A DNA stretch of 64,000 nucleotides, from the NCBI RefSeq assembly GCF_014230305.1, contig NZ_JACLAU010000001.1, forward strand, positions 62,001-126,000. The letters run 5' to 3'. The number at the start of each line of letters is the position of its first letter. The stretch's first letter is position 1. The notes under the pieces were generated by a model. That model was not told the origin of the DNA. It saw only the letters and a list, made by a program, of their open reading frames with translations, and searched no databases. The translations under genes and the position numbers were made by a program. This document shows, one piece after another, positions 16,428 through 25,751 of the stretch. This DNA is from Novosphingobium aerophilum (GTDB taxonomy: Bacteria > Pseudomonadota > Alphaproteobacteria > Sphingomonadales > Sphingomonadaceae).

Positions 16428-19016
16428 TCAGAACGTCAGATTGGCCGTCAGGTAGTAATACGCCCCGTTGAAGCCGAACTGGCCGGCGTTGCGGGTGTAG
16501 GGCGTCTGACCGTTCGAATAGGACGCGGCCTCGCCGGTGAAGCCATTGCGGCGGGCGTTCCACTTGTCGGGATAGGTGTCGAAGATGTTGTTGCCGCCGG
16601 CGGTCAGCGACAGCCGGTCGGAGACGCGATAGGTCACGTTCATGTCGAACAGGGTCTTGCCGCCGAAGGTCTGCACGCAGCGGTTGTTGGCATCGCACTT
16701 CACATTGCTGTCCGCCGCATTGAGCCCGGTGCTGAACGCCTTGACCGATCCGAAGTAGCTCGCGCGCGCGCCCAGGGTCAGCTTGCCCACGTCGAAGTTC
16801 GACGAGAACAGGATCTTGGACCGCGGCTGGGCCACCTCGATCAGCTCGATCGCGGTCAGTCCGATCAGCGGCGCCGCCTGGTTCGCGGCCGTCGCGCCGG
16901 CGATGAGCGCGGCGGGGGTGGCGCGCTGGCGCAGGACCTTGGTCTCGGCGTGGGTGCCGGCCAGGGTCAGGCTCAGCTTGTTGCCGTTGTCGAAGGGGAT
17001 CTTGTAGGTCGCCACCACGTCGATGCCGCGGGTCCGGGTATCCACCTGGTTGGTGAAGAAGCGGATTTCACGCACCCCGGGGAACAGGGCCGCGACCGCG
17101 GGATAGTTGGCGGTCAGGATGCCGTCGGTGATCGCGATGCGGTCCTTGATGTTGATCTGGAAGGCATCGATGGTCACTGTCAGCCGATCGAAATCCCCGG
17201 TCAGGCCAGCGGCGAAGCTGTTCGAGATTTCGGCCTTGGGTGCGGGGATGCCGAGCTGCGCCAGCCGCGGGTTGTCGCTGGAAATCTGCTGGGTCTGCAG
17301 GATCAGGCCGTTCTGCACGGTCGAGGTGTTGACCCGGTTGCCGAGCTGCGCCAGCGAAGGCGCGCGGAAACCGCGGTTGTACGAGGCGCGCAGGCCGATT
17401 TGCTCGCTCAGCTTGAAGCGCCCGGCGAACTTGCCCGACAGGTTGCCGCCGAAATCGCTGTAGTTCTCGTACCGCAGCGCGGCGGCGATCAGCAGCTTCG
17501 GGGTGATGTCGGCCTCGACGTCGATGAAGGCGCCGATGTTGCGGCGGCTCAGGTCGTTCTCGTCCTGCGGGGCATAGCCGGGGCGGCCATTGGTCGCGGG
17601 GGTCTTGCCCGAGGCGGTCAGCGGGCCGATCGCATAGGACGCGGGGTCACCGCGGTCGACCTGGAAGTTGTCACGCCGCCACTGCGCGCCCATCGCCACG
17701 TTCAGCGAATCCATGCCCAGCACCGATCCGAAATCCTTCGATCCGGTGAACTCCACCACGTGCTGGGTGAAGGCGCTGCGGCCGATGTAGAACGAGGTCG
17801 GGCTGGCCGCGCCGAGCGAGGCGTTGACCGTGTTGTTGGCCCACTGGTCCAGATGGTTGTGGCCCACGCCATAGCTGAGATCCAGATCCCAGCCGGCGAG
17901 CTCGCCCTTGAAGCCGCCGTTGACCGACCAGTCGATCGACCGGCCCGGCAGGATCGGCACGTAACCGTCGGGATAGATTGTCAGGTTGGAGTTGGCGAAG
18001 GTCGCCGGCGCGCGGAAGAAGCCGAAGGCGCGGATGTCCTTGCGCGAATAGCCGCCGAACAGATAGGCGGTGACCGCATCGGACAGGGGCAGTTCGGAAT
18101 TGAGGAACGCCTGGTACGTGCGGTTCTGGTTCTGGCCATAGTTGCCGACCACGAAGGCACCCTGCGGATAGACCCCGCGGTCCGCGCGCGGATTGGCCGT
18201 GGTGTAGGGGAAGTTGGCGGTCGGCCCGGTGTAATTGGCCGGCGCCGCCGGATAGAGCACGCCGTCATAGGGGTCGGAACGGTTGGTGCCCTCGGTGCTG
18301 AAGTATTCCAGCGTGTAATTGATGAAGCCGCCGTTGCCGCCCAGCTTGAACCCCTGGTTCAGCATGGTGCGGACGGTGAAGCCGTCGCCTTCCTTGTTGA
18401 GCCCGGTGGTGACGTTGACGGTGCCGCCTTCGCTGGCGTTGTTGAGCGTCAGGTTGATCACGCCGGCGATCGCGTCCGACCCGTACTGGGCCGCCGCGCC
18501 GTCGCGCAGCACCTCGATCCGCTGGATCGCCCCGCTGGGGATCGCGTTGAGGTCCGACACCACCGTGCCGAGCCCGGGTGCGACGTTGAGGTTCAGCGCC
18601 GAGAACTGGTGGCGGCGCTTGCCATTGACCAGCAGCAGCACCTGGTCCGGCGACATGCCGCGCAGCGAGGCCGGGTCGGCGAAGTTGGTCGCGCCGTTGA
18701 TGCCGAACTTGGTCGAGTTGAACGAGGGCGAGGTGAACTGGATCTGCTGGCCCAGATCGACCTGCCCGGTCGCGCGCAGCTCGGCGCCCGAAACCACGTC
18801 GACCGCGACCGGCCGCTCGACATCGGTGCGCGGCTTGCCGCGCGAACCGATCACGGTGATCGCGGCCCCGGCTTCCGCCTCCGTGGCGGTCGCTTCGGCG
18901 CTGGCGCCCTGGCCTTCGGCGGCCGGGGCCTGCTGGGCCCAGCCGGTGCCCGGTGCGAGCAGCGCGGCGAGCGAAACGCCGATCAGCGCGCGATGGATGG
19001 TGGTTGTGCTAGCCAT
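16428..19016 (-). CDS. TonB-dependent receptor co-transcribed with dctA
   Basis: A large outer-membrane receptor of 862 residues. It has a signal peptide (about 1-28, ending GWAQ), a low-complexity Ala/Glu linker, a plug with DLGQQIQFTSPSFN, LRGMSPDQVLLLVNGKRRHQ and IQRIEVLRDGAAAQYGSDAIAGVINL, and a barrel ending YYLTANLTF. This plug belongs to the nutrient-receptor type rather than the siderophore type. ATG at 19014-19016 follows GGGGAGG. The start lies 31 bases after the dctA stop in the same direction, so outer- and inner-membrane transporters appear to be made together. It is therefore a candidate receptor for a dicarboxylate or dicarboxylate-yielding compound; this is inference. Confidence 0.93.
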   Translation of the reverse strand: MASTTTIHRALIGVSLAALLAPGTGWAQQAPAAEGQGASAEATATEAEAGAAITVIGSRGKPRTDVERPVAVDVVSGAELRATGQVDLGQQIQFTSPSFNSTKFGINGATNFADPASLRGMSPDQVLLLVNGKRRHQFSALNLNVAPGLGTVVSDLNAIPSGAIQRIEVLRDGAAAQYGSDAIAGVINLTLNNASEGGTVNVTTGLNKEGDGFTVRTMLNQGFKLGGNGGFINYTLEYFSTEGTNRSDPYDGVLYPAAPANYTGPTANFPYTTANPRADRGVYPQGAFVVGNYGQNQNRTYQAFLNSELPLSDAVTAYLFGGYSRKDIRAFGFFRAPATFANSNLTIYPDGYVPILPGRSIDWSVNGGFKGELAGWDLDLSYGVGHNHLDQWANNTVNASLGAASPTSFYIGRSAFTQHVVEFTGSKDFGSVLGMDSLNVAMGAQWRRDNFQVDRGDPASYAIGPLTASGKTPATNGRPGYAPQDENDLSRRNIGAFIDVEADITPKLLIAAALRYENYSDFGGNLSGKFAGRFKLSEQIGLRASYNRGFRAPSLAQLGNRVNTSTVQNGLILQTQQISSDNPRLAQLGIPAPKAEISNSFAAGLTGDFDRLTVTIDAFQINIKDRIAITDGILTANYPAVAALFPGVREIRFFTNQVDTRTRGIDVVATYKIPFDNGNKLSLTLAGTHAETKVLRQRATPAALIAGATAANQAAPLIGLTAIELIEVAQPRSKILFSSNFDVGKLTLGARASYFGSVKAFSTGLNAADSNVKCDANNRCVQTFGGKTLFDMNVTYRVSDRLSLTAGGNNIFDTYPDKWNARRNGFTGEAASYSNGQTPYTRNAGQFGFNGAYYYLTANLTF

Positions 19017-19047
19017 GTTCTGACCTCCCCTGGTTTGCTTGTTCGTT

Positions 19048-20460
19048 CTATTCGGCGGGGGCTTGATCCGGATGGATCCGGCCCGTCTGAATGGGTTGCG
19101 ATGGTGGTGTGACGATGGGCGATGTGACGGCGGGCGCCGCGTCGATGGCCGCCGGATCGGACAGGGCGGTTGCCCGTCCGCCCAGCGCCGCAGCCAGGCG
19201 ATCGCGGTCGAGCGCGCGTTCCCAGCCGGCGATGACGATCGCGGCCACGGCATTGCCGATGCAGTTGGTCAGCGCGCGGCATTCGCTCATGAAGCGGTCC
19301 ACGCCCAGGATCAGCGCCATGCCCGCCACCGGGACCGAGGGCGTGATCGACAGCGTTGCCGCCAGCGTGATGAAGCCGGCGCCGGTGACCCCGGCCGCGC
19401 CCTTGGAACTGACCATGGCCACCAGCAGCAGCGCAACCTGATCGCCCAGCGACAGGTCCACCCCGGTGGCCTGGGCAATGAACAGGGCGGCCAGCGTCAT
19501 GTAGATGTTGGTCCCGTCGAGGTTGAAGGAATAGCCGGTGGGGATCACCAGCCCGACCACCGGCTTGGCGCAACCGGCCTGCTCCAGCTTCTGCATCAGC
19601 GCGGGCAGGGCGGCCTCGGAGGACGAGGTGCCGAGCACGAGCAGCAGCTCTTCTTTAAGATAGCGGATCAGCGCCAGGATCGAGAACCCGGCCAGCCGGG
19701 CAATCGTCCCGAGCACCAGGACCACGAACAGGGCCGAGGTGAGATAGAAAGTCGCGACCAGCTTGCCGAGATGGAGCAGGGCCTCGGGGCCGTACTTGCC
19801 CACGGTGAAGGCCATCGCCCCGAATGCGCCGATCGGGGCCGCGCGCATCAGGATCGCCACCATGCGGAACACCACCTGGCTCAGCGCCTCGGCGCCGCGC
19901 AGGACCGGAGCGGCGGCGGGGCCGCTGGTCACCAGGGCAACGCCGCAGAGGATGGCGACGAGCAGCACCTGCAGGATCGATCCGTCGGTCAGGGCCGACA
20001 GCACGGTGGTGGGGATGATGGCGAGCAGGAACCCGGTGATCGTCGCTTCATGCGCCTTGGCGGCAAAGCCGCGCACCGCCCCGGCGTCGAGGCTGGAGAC
20101 CGCGATGTTCATGCCCGCACCGGGCTGCACCACGTTGGCCACGACCAGCCCGACCACCAGGGCGAGCGAGGACACTGCGAGGAAATAGCCGAAGGCCCGC
20201 CCGGCAACGCGGCCGATCTGCGAGGCCTGCTGCAGTCCGCCGATCCCGGTGACGATGGTCAGGAAGATCACCGGCGCGATGATCATCTTGACCAGCTTCA
20301 CGAAGCCCTCGCCCAGCGGTTGCAGGCTGGCGCCGAAGCCGGGCCAGATCAGGCCCACGACAATTCCGCCGACGATCGCCGCGATCACCTGCGGATAGAG
20401 CCGGGCATACCACGGCCCCGCCGGGGCTGGTATCGGACTGGTGGGGGATGCCTGACCCAT
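19048..20460 (-). CDS. dctA: C4-dicarboxylate:cation symporter (DAACS family)
   Basis: A sodium- or proton-coupled symporter of 470 residues for succinate, fumarate, malate or similar. The first helices ([31 protein letters not shown]) and the hallmark motifs [32 protein letters not shown] and [15 protein letters not shown] match DctA. The Pro/Gly-rich C-terminal tail after DRDRLAA is long. ATG at 20458-20460 is preferred. It is divergent from dctB and shares the 211-base intergenic region containing two 16-bp palindromes, as expected for DctBD control. Confidence 0.93.
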   Translation of the reverse strand: MGQASPTSPIPAPAGPWYARLYPQVIAAIVGGIVVGLIWPGFGASLQPLGEGFVKLVKMIIAPVIFLTIVTGIGGLQQASQIGRVAGRAFGYFLAVSSLALVVGLVVANVVQPGAGMNIAVSSLDAGAVRGFAAKAHEATITGFLLAIIPTTVLSALTDGSILQVLLVAILCGVALVTSGPAAAPVLRGAEALSQVVFRMVAILMRAAPIGAFGAMAFTVGKYGPEALLHLGKLVATFYLTSALFVVLVLGTIARLAGFSILALIRYLKEELLLVLGTSSSEAALPALMQKLEQAGCAKPVVGLVIPTGYSFNLDGTNIYMTLAALFIAQATGVDLSLGDQVALLLVAMVSSKGAAGVTGAGFITLAATLSITPSVPVAGMALILGVDRFMSECRALTNCIGNAVAAIVIAGWERALDRDRLAAALGGRATALSDPAAIDAAPAVTSPIVTPPSQPIQTGRIHPDQAPAE

Positions 20461-20605
20461 TGGCCTCTGATTCGTCCTCTCGATGGCCTCTGCACGAGCC
20501 GTTACGCCGCAGACTGGCCGCGCTCTCCCCGGGGGCAAAGCGGAATTGGCAGCACGGAACAGTACAGGAAATTCATAGCCTTAACCGATTGTCGTCGGGC
20601 CGTTT

Positions 20606-20652
20606 GTGCCAATTATGGCACGTCGTCACGGCAATTGTGCCGAAGTCGGCAC
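20606..20652. promoter_or_regulatory. Twin 16-bp palindromes in the dctA-dctB intergenic region
   Basis: Two palindromes of the form GTGCC-N6-GGCAC occur at 20606-20621 (6-base arms, centre ATTA) and 20637-20652 (7-base arms, centre AG). Their centres are 31 bases apart, about three helical turns, so dimers would bind on one face of the DNA. They are likely operators for the DctD-like regulator. No convincing -24/-12 sigma-54 element was found in this region. Confidence 0.6.
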
Positions 20653-20671
20653 ATCTGTTAGCCTTCCCGGC

Positions 20672-22396
20672 ATGGTCAGGCACTCCGGCAAGATCGCGAT
20701 CGTCGTGGCCCTGGCCTGCGCCGTGGCCGTCGGCCTGATCGCCGGCGAGGTCACCCGCCGCGTCGCCCTGGCCCGGTTCGAGGCGCGTGCCATGGCCGAC
20801 GCCCGCCTGCGCCAGGCGCTGATGGCCAGCGAGATCGCCCGGTTCCGCCTGCTGCCCCGCGTCCTCGCCGACGATCGCGACGTGGTCGCCGCGGTCGTCC
20901 GGCCCGAGCCCGGCGCCGTGCAGCGGTTGAACCTCAAGCTCGAGGTGCTGGCGCGCGAGCTGGGGGCTCCGGTGATCTATGTGATGGCGCGCGACGGCAC
21001 CACGCTGGGCGCCAGCAACTGGCGCCAGCCCAACTCCTTCGTCGGCCAGGCCTATGGCTTCCGCCCCTACTTCCGCGATGCCCTGCGCCATGGCGCGGGC
21101 GAACAGTTCGCGCTGGGCAGCGTCAGCCGCAAGCCCGGGCTCTACCTGGCCACCCGCACCCCGCACGATGGTGTGGTGGTGGTCAAGCTGGAGTTCGATC
21201 TGATCGAGAGCCAGTGGCGCGATGCCGAGGGCATCACCTATGTCACCGATCGCAATGGCGTGATCCTTGTCTCGAGCCGGCCGCGCTGGCGCTTCGCGGC
21301 GACCCGTCCGCTGTCCGAGCTGGTCCGCCGGGCCGAGGAGCAGACCAGCGGGGTCAGCGCCATCGCCCGGGTTCCCTATCGCGTCAGCGGCCCGCGGGAG
21401 ATCGTGCCGGATCTCGACAGCCGGCCCTACCTTGTCTCCACCACCGCCCCCGATGCCGCCGGATGGCAGGTCAACCTGGCCCTGCCGCTGCAACCGACCG
21501 TAAGCTCGGCGGTGCGGATGGCCCAGGTCGGGGCCGGGCTGATCGCGCTGGTCCTGCTGGGCACGGCCGCGATCCTGGTTGAGCGGGCCCGCCAGCGCCG
21601 CACCCGCACCGCCCAGCTCGAAGCCGCCGTGGCCGAGCGGACCGCCGCTCTGCGCAGCGAGATCTCCGAGCGCGCCTCGGCCGAGGCGCGGGCCGCGCAA
21701 TTGCGCGAAGGGTTGCGCCAGGCCAATCGCCTGGCAACCCTGGGCCAGGTCACTGCGAGCGTCGCGCACGAGACGGCCCAGCCGGTCGCCGCGATCCGCA
21801 GCTATGCGGCGACGAGCGCCCTGCTGTTCGATCGCGGCGATGCCGAGGGGGTGCGGACCAACCTGACCGCGATCGCCCGGCTGGCGGATCGCATCGGCGC
21901 GGTCACGGCCCACCTGCGGGGTTTCGCCCGCAAGGGGGCGGGCGGTGCCGGGGCCGTGCCGCTGGATGCCGTGATCGAAGGGGCGCGCCTGATCCTCAAG
22001 GAAAAGCTCTCGGCCATCGACTTCCGCGTCGACTGCGCCGAGCCGGGCCTGCTGGTCCGCGGCGAACGGGTGCGGTTGGAGCAGGTGGTGGTCAACCTGA
22101 TCCAGAACGCCGCCGAGGCCGTGGCGGAGGTGGCCGACCCGGTGATCCGGCTGACCATCGCCGCCGATCCTCACGAGGTCCGGCTGCGCCTGCAGGACAA
22201 CGGCCCGGGCATCGATGCCGGGATCGCACCGCAGCTCTTCATGCCATTCGTCACCAGCCGGCCGTCCGGGCTGGGGCTGGGGCTGGTGATCGCCCGGGAC
22301 ATCGTCGAGGAGTTCGGTGGCACCCTGGCCGCACTTCCTCCCGCCGACGGCCCCGGGGGCGCCTGCTTCGAGATCGTGCTGGTGCGGGCGTCATGA
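20672..22396 (+). CDS. dctB: DctB-like sensor histidine kinase
   Basis: An inner-membrane sensor kinase of 574 residues. One N-terminal helix (about 6-25) and another at about 284-303 bracket a roughly 255-residue periplasmic double-Cache sensor domain. A coiled coil (AAVAERTAALRSEISERAS) leads to the HisKA domain with phospho-acceptor His366 in SVAHETAQPVAAIRSY, and an HATPase domain with NLIQNAAEAV, DNGPGI and GLGLGLVI. It most likely senses C4-dicarboxylates in the periplasm. ATG at 20672 precedes the first helix directly; earlier in-frame codons lie inside the operator palindromes. It overlaps dctD by four bases (ATGA). Confidence 0.92.
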   Translation: MVRHSGKIAIVVALACAVAVGLIAGEVTRRVALARFEARAMADARLRQALMASEIARFRLLPRVLADDRDVVAAVVRPEPGAVQRLNLKLEVLARELGAPVIYVMARDGTTLGASNWRQPNSFVGQAYGFRPYFRDALRHGAGEQFALGSVSRKPGLYLATRTPHDGVVVVKLEFDLIESQWRDAEGITYVTDRNGVILVSSRPRWRFAATRPLSELVRRAEEQTSGVSAIARVPYRVSGPREIVPDLDSRPYLVSTTAPDAAGWQVNLALPLQPTVSSAVRMAQVGAGLIALVLLGTAAILVERARQRRTRTAQLEAAVAERTAALRSEISERASAEARAAQLREGLRQANRLATLGQVTASVAHETAQPVAAIRSYAATSALLFDRGDAEGVRTNLTAIARLADRIGAVTAHLRGFARKGAGGAGAVPLDAVIEGARLILKEKLSAIDFRVDCAEPGLLVRGERVRLEQVVVNLIQNAAEAVAEVADPVIRLTIAADPHEVRLRLQDNGPGIDAGIAPQLFMPFVTSRPSGLGLGLVIARDIVEEFGGTLAALPPADGPGGACFEIVLVRAS

Positions 22397-23721
22397 CCGC
22401 CGAGCCGAACACCACCCGCATCGCGCTGGTCGAGGATGACCATGACCTGCTTCATGCGGTCACCCAGTACCTGACGCTGGCCGGGCACGAGGTGGTGCCC
22501 TTCGCGCATGCGCCCGATGCCCTGGCGGCGCTCGACGCCGAGTGGGACGGGGTGGTGGTCAGCGACGTGCGGATGCCCGGCATCACCGGGATCGAGCTGT
22601 TCCGCCGCCTGCGCGAAAAGGACGCCGAGCTGCCGGTGATCCTGATGACCGGGCATGGCGACATCGCCATGGCGGTCGATCTGCTGAAGTCGGGAGCGTG
22701 GGATTTCCTGACCAAGCCCTTTGCCCCGGAAGCGCTGCTCGCGGCGGTGGAGCGCGCGGCGCGGGCACGGTCGCTGGTGCTCGACAACCGCCGGCTCAAG
22801 GCCCAGGCCACGGCGGACCAGGCCTCGGCCCTGATCGGGGAATCGGCGGCGATCACTCGCCTCCGCGCCATGCTGCCGGCCCTGGCCGACAGCGATCTCG
22901 ACGTGTTGATCGAGGGGGAGAGCGGCACCGGCAAGGAGCTGTTCGCCCGCCTGCTCCACCGCGCCGGCAAGCGGCGCCGCCACCGCTGCCTGTCGATCAG
23001 TTGCGCCGGTCTGCCCGACGCCCTGGAGGACGAGCTGTTCGCGGCGGGTGGCCAGGCCTCGATGCTGTCGGCGCATCGCGGCACCCTGATCCTCGACGAT
23101 CTCGACCTCGCCTCGCCCCGGCTCCAGGCGCGGCTGGTCCACACCGCCGAGGAGCGGGCGCTGCGTCCCGCCGGCAGCAAGGAGCCGATCCCGCTCGACC
23201 TCAGGATCGTCGCGCTGGCGGGAACCAATGCGCGCCGGGCGGAGGAGAGCATTGTCCCGGCCCTGTTCTACCGCATCGCCGCGGTGCGGCTGACCATGCC
23301 GGCCCTGCGCGACCGGCGCGAGGATATCCCGGCGCTGTTCGCGCATCACGTCGGCCTGGTCACGACCCGGCTGCGCCAGCCGATCCCGCCGATGACCCCG
23401 GCGGTGCGCGATGTCCTGCGCTTTCATGACTGGCCCGGCAATGTCCGCGAACTGGCCCATTTCGCCGAACGCTTCGTGCTGGGCCTGCTCGATCTCGATT
23501 CGGCCGCGCCGGGTCTTGCCGCCCAGCCGGGCTTGACCGAACGGGTCGAGGCCTTCGAGCGCGAGGCCATCATCGATGCCGTGATTGCGGCGAAGGGAGA
23601 GATCGGCAAGGCGATCGCGGCGCTGGGGATCCCGCGCAAGACCTTCTACAACCGGGTCCACAAGCTGGGGATCGATCTGCCGGGCCTGCGGCGCAATTCC
23701 GAACTCTGGGCGCGGATCTAG
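22393..23721 (+). CDS. dctD: DctD-like response regulator lacking the GAFTGA loop
   Basis: A 442-residue NtrC-family regulator with three domains. The receiver carries phospho-acceptor Asp58 (VVSDVRMPG) and Lys108 (TKPF). The AAA+ domain has Walker A GESGTGKE (175-182), a Walker B-like LILDDL (Asp235, Asp236, where Glu is usual), and FYRIAAVRL/RRDRREDIP-type sensor segments. The C-terminal Fis-type HTH is AIAALGIPRKTFYNRVHKLG. Between ELF (214-216) and HRGTL there are only about 11 residues where sigma-54 activators have about 24 including GAFTGA, so the sigma-54 contact loop is missing. It probably controls the divergent dctA-receptor operon, perhaps with the housekeeping sigma factor. Confidence 0.9.
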   Translation: MTAEPNTTRIALVEDDHDLLHAVTQYLTLAGHEVVPFAHAPDALAALDAEWDGVVVSDVRMPGITGIELFRRLREKDAELPVILMTGHGDIAMAVDLLKSGAWDFLTKPFAPEALLAAVERAARARSLVLDNRRLKAQATADQASALIGESAAITRLRAMLPALADSDLDVLIEGESGTGKELFARLLHRAGKRRRHRCLSISCAGLPDALEDELFAAGGQASMLSAHRGTLILDDLDLASPRLQARLVHTAEERALRPAGSKEPIPLDLRIVALAGTNARRAEESIVPALFYRIAAVRLTMPALRDRREDIPALFAHHVGLVTTRLRQPIPPMTPAVRDVLRFHDWPGNVRELAHFAERFVLGLLDLDSAAPGLAAQPGLTERVEAFEREAIIDAVIAAKGEIGKAIAALGIPRKTFYNRVHKLGIDLPGLRRNSELWARI

Positions 23722-23761
23722 GGCTTTGGGGGCAGATCCATGGGCAGGCTGGATGACCGGC

Positions 23762-23938
23762 CTGGGTGGGGAGCGGAGGTTCTTCGATACTCCCCCAGCG
23801 GGGGAGGGGGACCACCGAAGGTGGTGGAGGGGCACCCCGCCTTGACCAACTGCCGCGCCCCAAGGAGAGTGCCCCTCCACCATCCTGCGGATGGTCCCCC
23901 TCCCCGTGCCGGGGAGGAAGCAAAGGTCCGCAATCGGG
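23762..23938. repeat. Compound palindromic intergenic repeat (copy A)
   Basis: Two long inverted arms (23800-23834 and 23869-23905) contain smaller hairpins ACCACCGAAGGTGGT and ACCATCCTGCGGATGGT, flanked by CTCCCC/GGGGAG palindromes and ending CCGGGGAGGAAGCAAAGGTCC. A shortened relative occurs at 58345-58413. The rest of the 308-base gap 23722-24029 shows no gene. Confidence 0.75.
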
Positions 23939-24029
23939 CGAAGGCGGCCCTTGACCTGATCCAGGCGCCCCATCCAACAGAGTAGAAAACTAATCCAATA
24001 GACTAAGTACCTCTGCTAGGCGGGCCGGC

Positions 24030-24461
24030 ATGTCCCTGCTGCTGGCCCTGGCCCTGACCGTCGTTCCTCAGGATCAAACCTTCACCTGCACGCCCACGGC
24101 GGTATGGGACGGCGATGGCCCGGTGTGGTGCGCCGAGGGGCCGCGGCTGCGGCTGGCGGGGATCGCGGCGCGCGAGATGGACGGGCACTGCCGGGCCAAC
24201 CAGCCTTGTCCGGATGCGACAGCGATCGCGGCCCGCGATGCCCTGGTCGATCTGCTCGGCGGGCCGCGTGGCACCTTGGCCATCGGCCACGTCCGCGTGA
24301 GGACCGCCGCCCTGTCCTGCCGTTCCGCCGGTCCGGCGGGCGGTAGCCGCACCGCGGCCTGGTGCGTCCTTGCCGACGGGCGCGACCTGTCCTGCGCGAT
24401 GCTGCGGACCGGGACCGTGCTCAGGTGGGATCGCTACTGGCGCGACCATCGCTGCGACTGA
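24030..24461 (+). CDS. Secreted staphylococcal-nuclease-like protein
   Basis: A 143-residue protein with a short hydrophobic export signal (about 1-16) and a thermonuclease-like OB-fold domain. The segment VWDGDGPVWC followed by RLRLAGIAAREMDGHC matches the D-G-D and R-L-x-G-I-x-A-x-E pattern of the SNase family; the first catalytic arginine corresponds to Arg of RLRLAG. A cysteine-rich C-terminal half suggests disulfides in the periplasm. Whether it is catalytically competent is uncertain. Its 3' end overlaps the convergent symporter gene by 41 bases. Confidence 0.7.
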   Translation: MSLLLALALTVVPQDQTFTCTPTAVWDGDGPVWCAEGPRLRLAGIAAREMDGHCRANQPCPDATAIAARDALVDLLGGPRGTLAIGHVRVRTAALSCRSAGPAGGSRTAAWCVLADGRDLSCAMLRTGTVLRWDRYWRDHRCD

Positions 24462-25698
24462 CCGCGCCCGTGCGCCGGCCGAGCAGGCGGTTGATCAGCA
24501 CCGCGGCGGTCAGGTCCCCGGTCACGGTCGTCCCGGTGATCACCGGATCGGGCAGGGCGATCACCGCCAGGTAGAGCGGGATCATCGCCATCGGCGCGCC
24601 CAGCACCTGCAGGCCCGGGCCATAGATCGCATAGATCACCGCCGCCCCCGGCAGTCCCGCCCCGCTGACGCTGCCCAGGATCACCGCCAACCCGGCCAGG
24701 ACAAGCTGCACCGGTCCCGGCTCGATCCCCACCGCATGGGCGGCGACCAGCACGGCGGCGACCGCATGGGCGGTCGTGCCGAGACGGAAGATCGAGACCG
24801 CCATCGGGATGACCAGCCCGACCACGTCCTCGGGCAGGCGCAACCGTTCGAGCGCGACCTCGATCATCACCGGGGTGGTCGCCATGCTGGAACAGCTTCC
24901 CGCCCCCATGGCCTGGGCCGGGGCGATCGCCGCGGCGAACTCGCGCAGCGGCATGCCGCCGGCCAGCGCGACCACGACATAGCACAGCGCCGCCATCAGC
25001 AACGTGGTGGCAAAGCACAGCGCGACGAAGACCCCCAGGACCTGGGCCACGCCCACCCCGGAGGCCATGCCGAGCCCCAGCGAGAGCAGGAAGATGCCGG
25101 GCGGCGCGGCCACCAGCACCCAGTCGACCAGCACCATCATCGCCTGCGCCACCTCGGCCAGGCCCCGCAGCACCACCGGCTCGCCGCCGTCCGCCGCGCG
25201 GGGCAGGCGCGCCAGGGCGAGCCCAAAACCGAGCGCGAAGATCACCAGCGGAAAGATCTGTCCCTGCGCCGCCGCCGCCACCGGATTGTCGGGAACGATC
25301 GCCACCAATTGCTCGGCGAAGCCGGGCAGGGGCTGCGGCGCGGCGCTGCCGAGCAGGCTGTCGAGCGCGTGGGCCGGCAGCGGCCAGATCCGCAGCACGG
25401 TTTCGGTCAGGATGGTGCAGAGGATCACCGTCACCACCATGATCCCGAAGAACACGCCCAGGGTGGTCGAGATCAGGCGCCCGCCGCGTCCCCCCATCAC
25501 CGCCTGGGCGACCCCGTGGGTCATCATCGCGAAAATCAGCGGGATCAGCGTCATCTGCAGCGCGCGGACCCACATCTGCCCGATCGGCATGGCCGCGGTG
25601 GCGATTCCGGTCAGCACCGGCTGGTCGAGCCAGCGGACCCCCATGCCCGCCAGCACGCCCGCGACCAGGGCGGCGAGAATCCATTGCGTGCGGCTCAT
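24421..25698 (-). CDS. Dicarboxylate/amino-acid:cation symporter (DAACS)
   Basis: A 425-residue sodium/proton symporter of the DctA/GltP superfamily. The hallmark serine-rich and helix-7/8 motifs appear in variant form (GAGSCSSMATTPVMIEVAL, VIPMAVSIFRLGTTAHAV, GSVSGAGLPGAAVIYAIYG), so it belongs to a divergent subgroup from the DctA at 19048. Eight or more hydrophobic segments are visible. ATG at 25696-25698 is preferred. It is the last gene of the run 31913-24421, 53 bases after DUF2891, so it may move glutamate or another product of 5-oxoproline metabolism; that is inferred from context only. Confidence 0.88.
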   Translation of the reverse strand: MSRTQWILAALVAGVLAGMGVRWLDQPVLTGIATAAMPIGQMWVRALQMTLIPLIFAMMTHGVAQAVMGGRGGRLISTTLGVFFGIMVVTVILCTILTETVLRIWPLPAHALDSLLGSAAPQPLPGFAEQLVAIVPDNPVAAAAQGQIFPLVIFALGFGLALARLPRAADGGEPVVLRGLAEVAQAMMVLVDWVLVAAPPGIFLLSLGLGMASGVGVAQVLGVFVALCFATTLLMAALCYVVVALAGGMPLREFAAAIAPAQAMGAGSCSSMATTPVMIEVALERLRLPEDVVGLVIPMAVSIFRLGTTAHAVAAVLVAAHAVGIEPGPVQLVLAGLAVILGSVSGAGLPGAAVIYAIYGPGLQVLGAPMAMIPLYLAVIALPDPVITGTTVTGDLTAAVLINRLLGRRTGAVSRSDGRASSDPT

Positions 25699-25751
25699 GC
25701 GGGCTCCCGGCAGACGAACGCCCCGCCTTAGCCCAGGGCGGGGACCGGACG

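Noticed and set aside
20460..20672. Sigma-54 (-24/-12) promoter for dctA
   Set aside because: TGGCAC occurs within the palindromes, but no GC at the required 10-base spacing was found on either strand.
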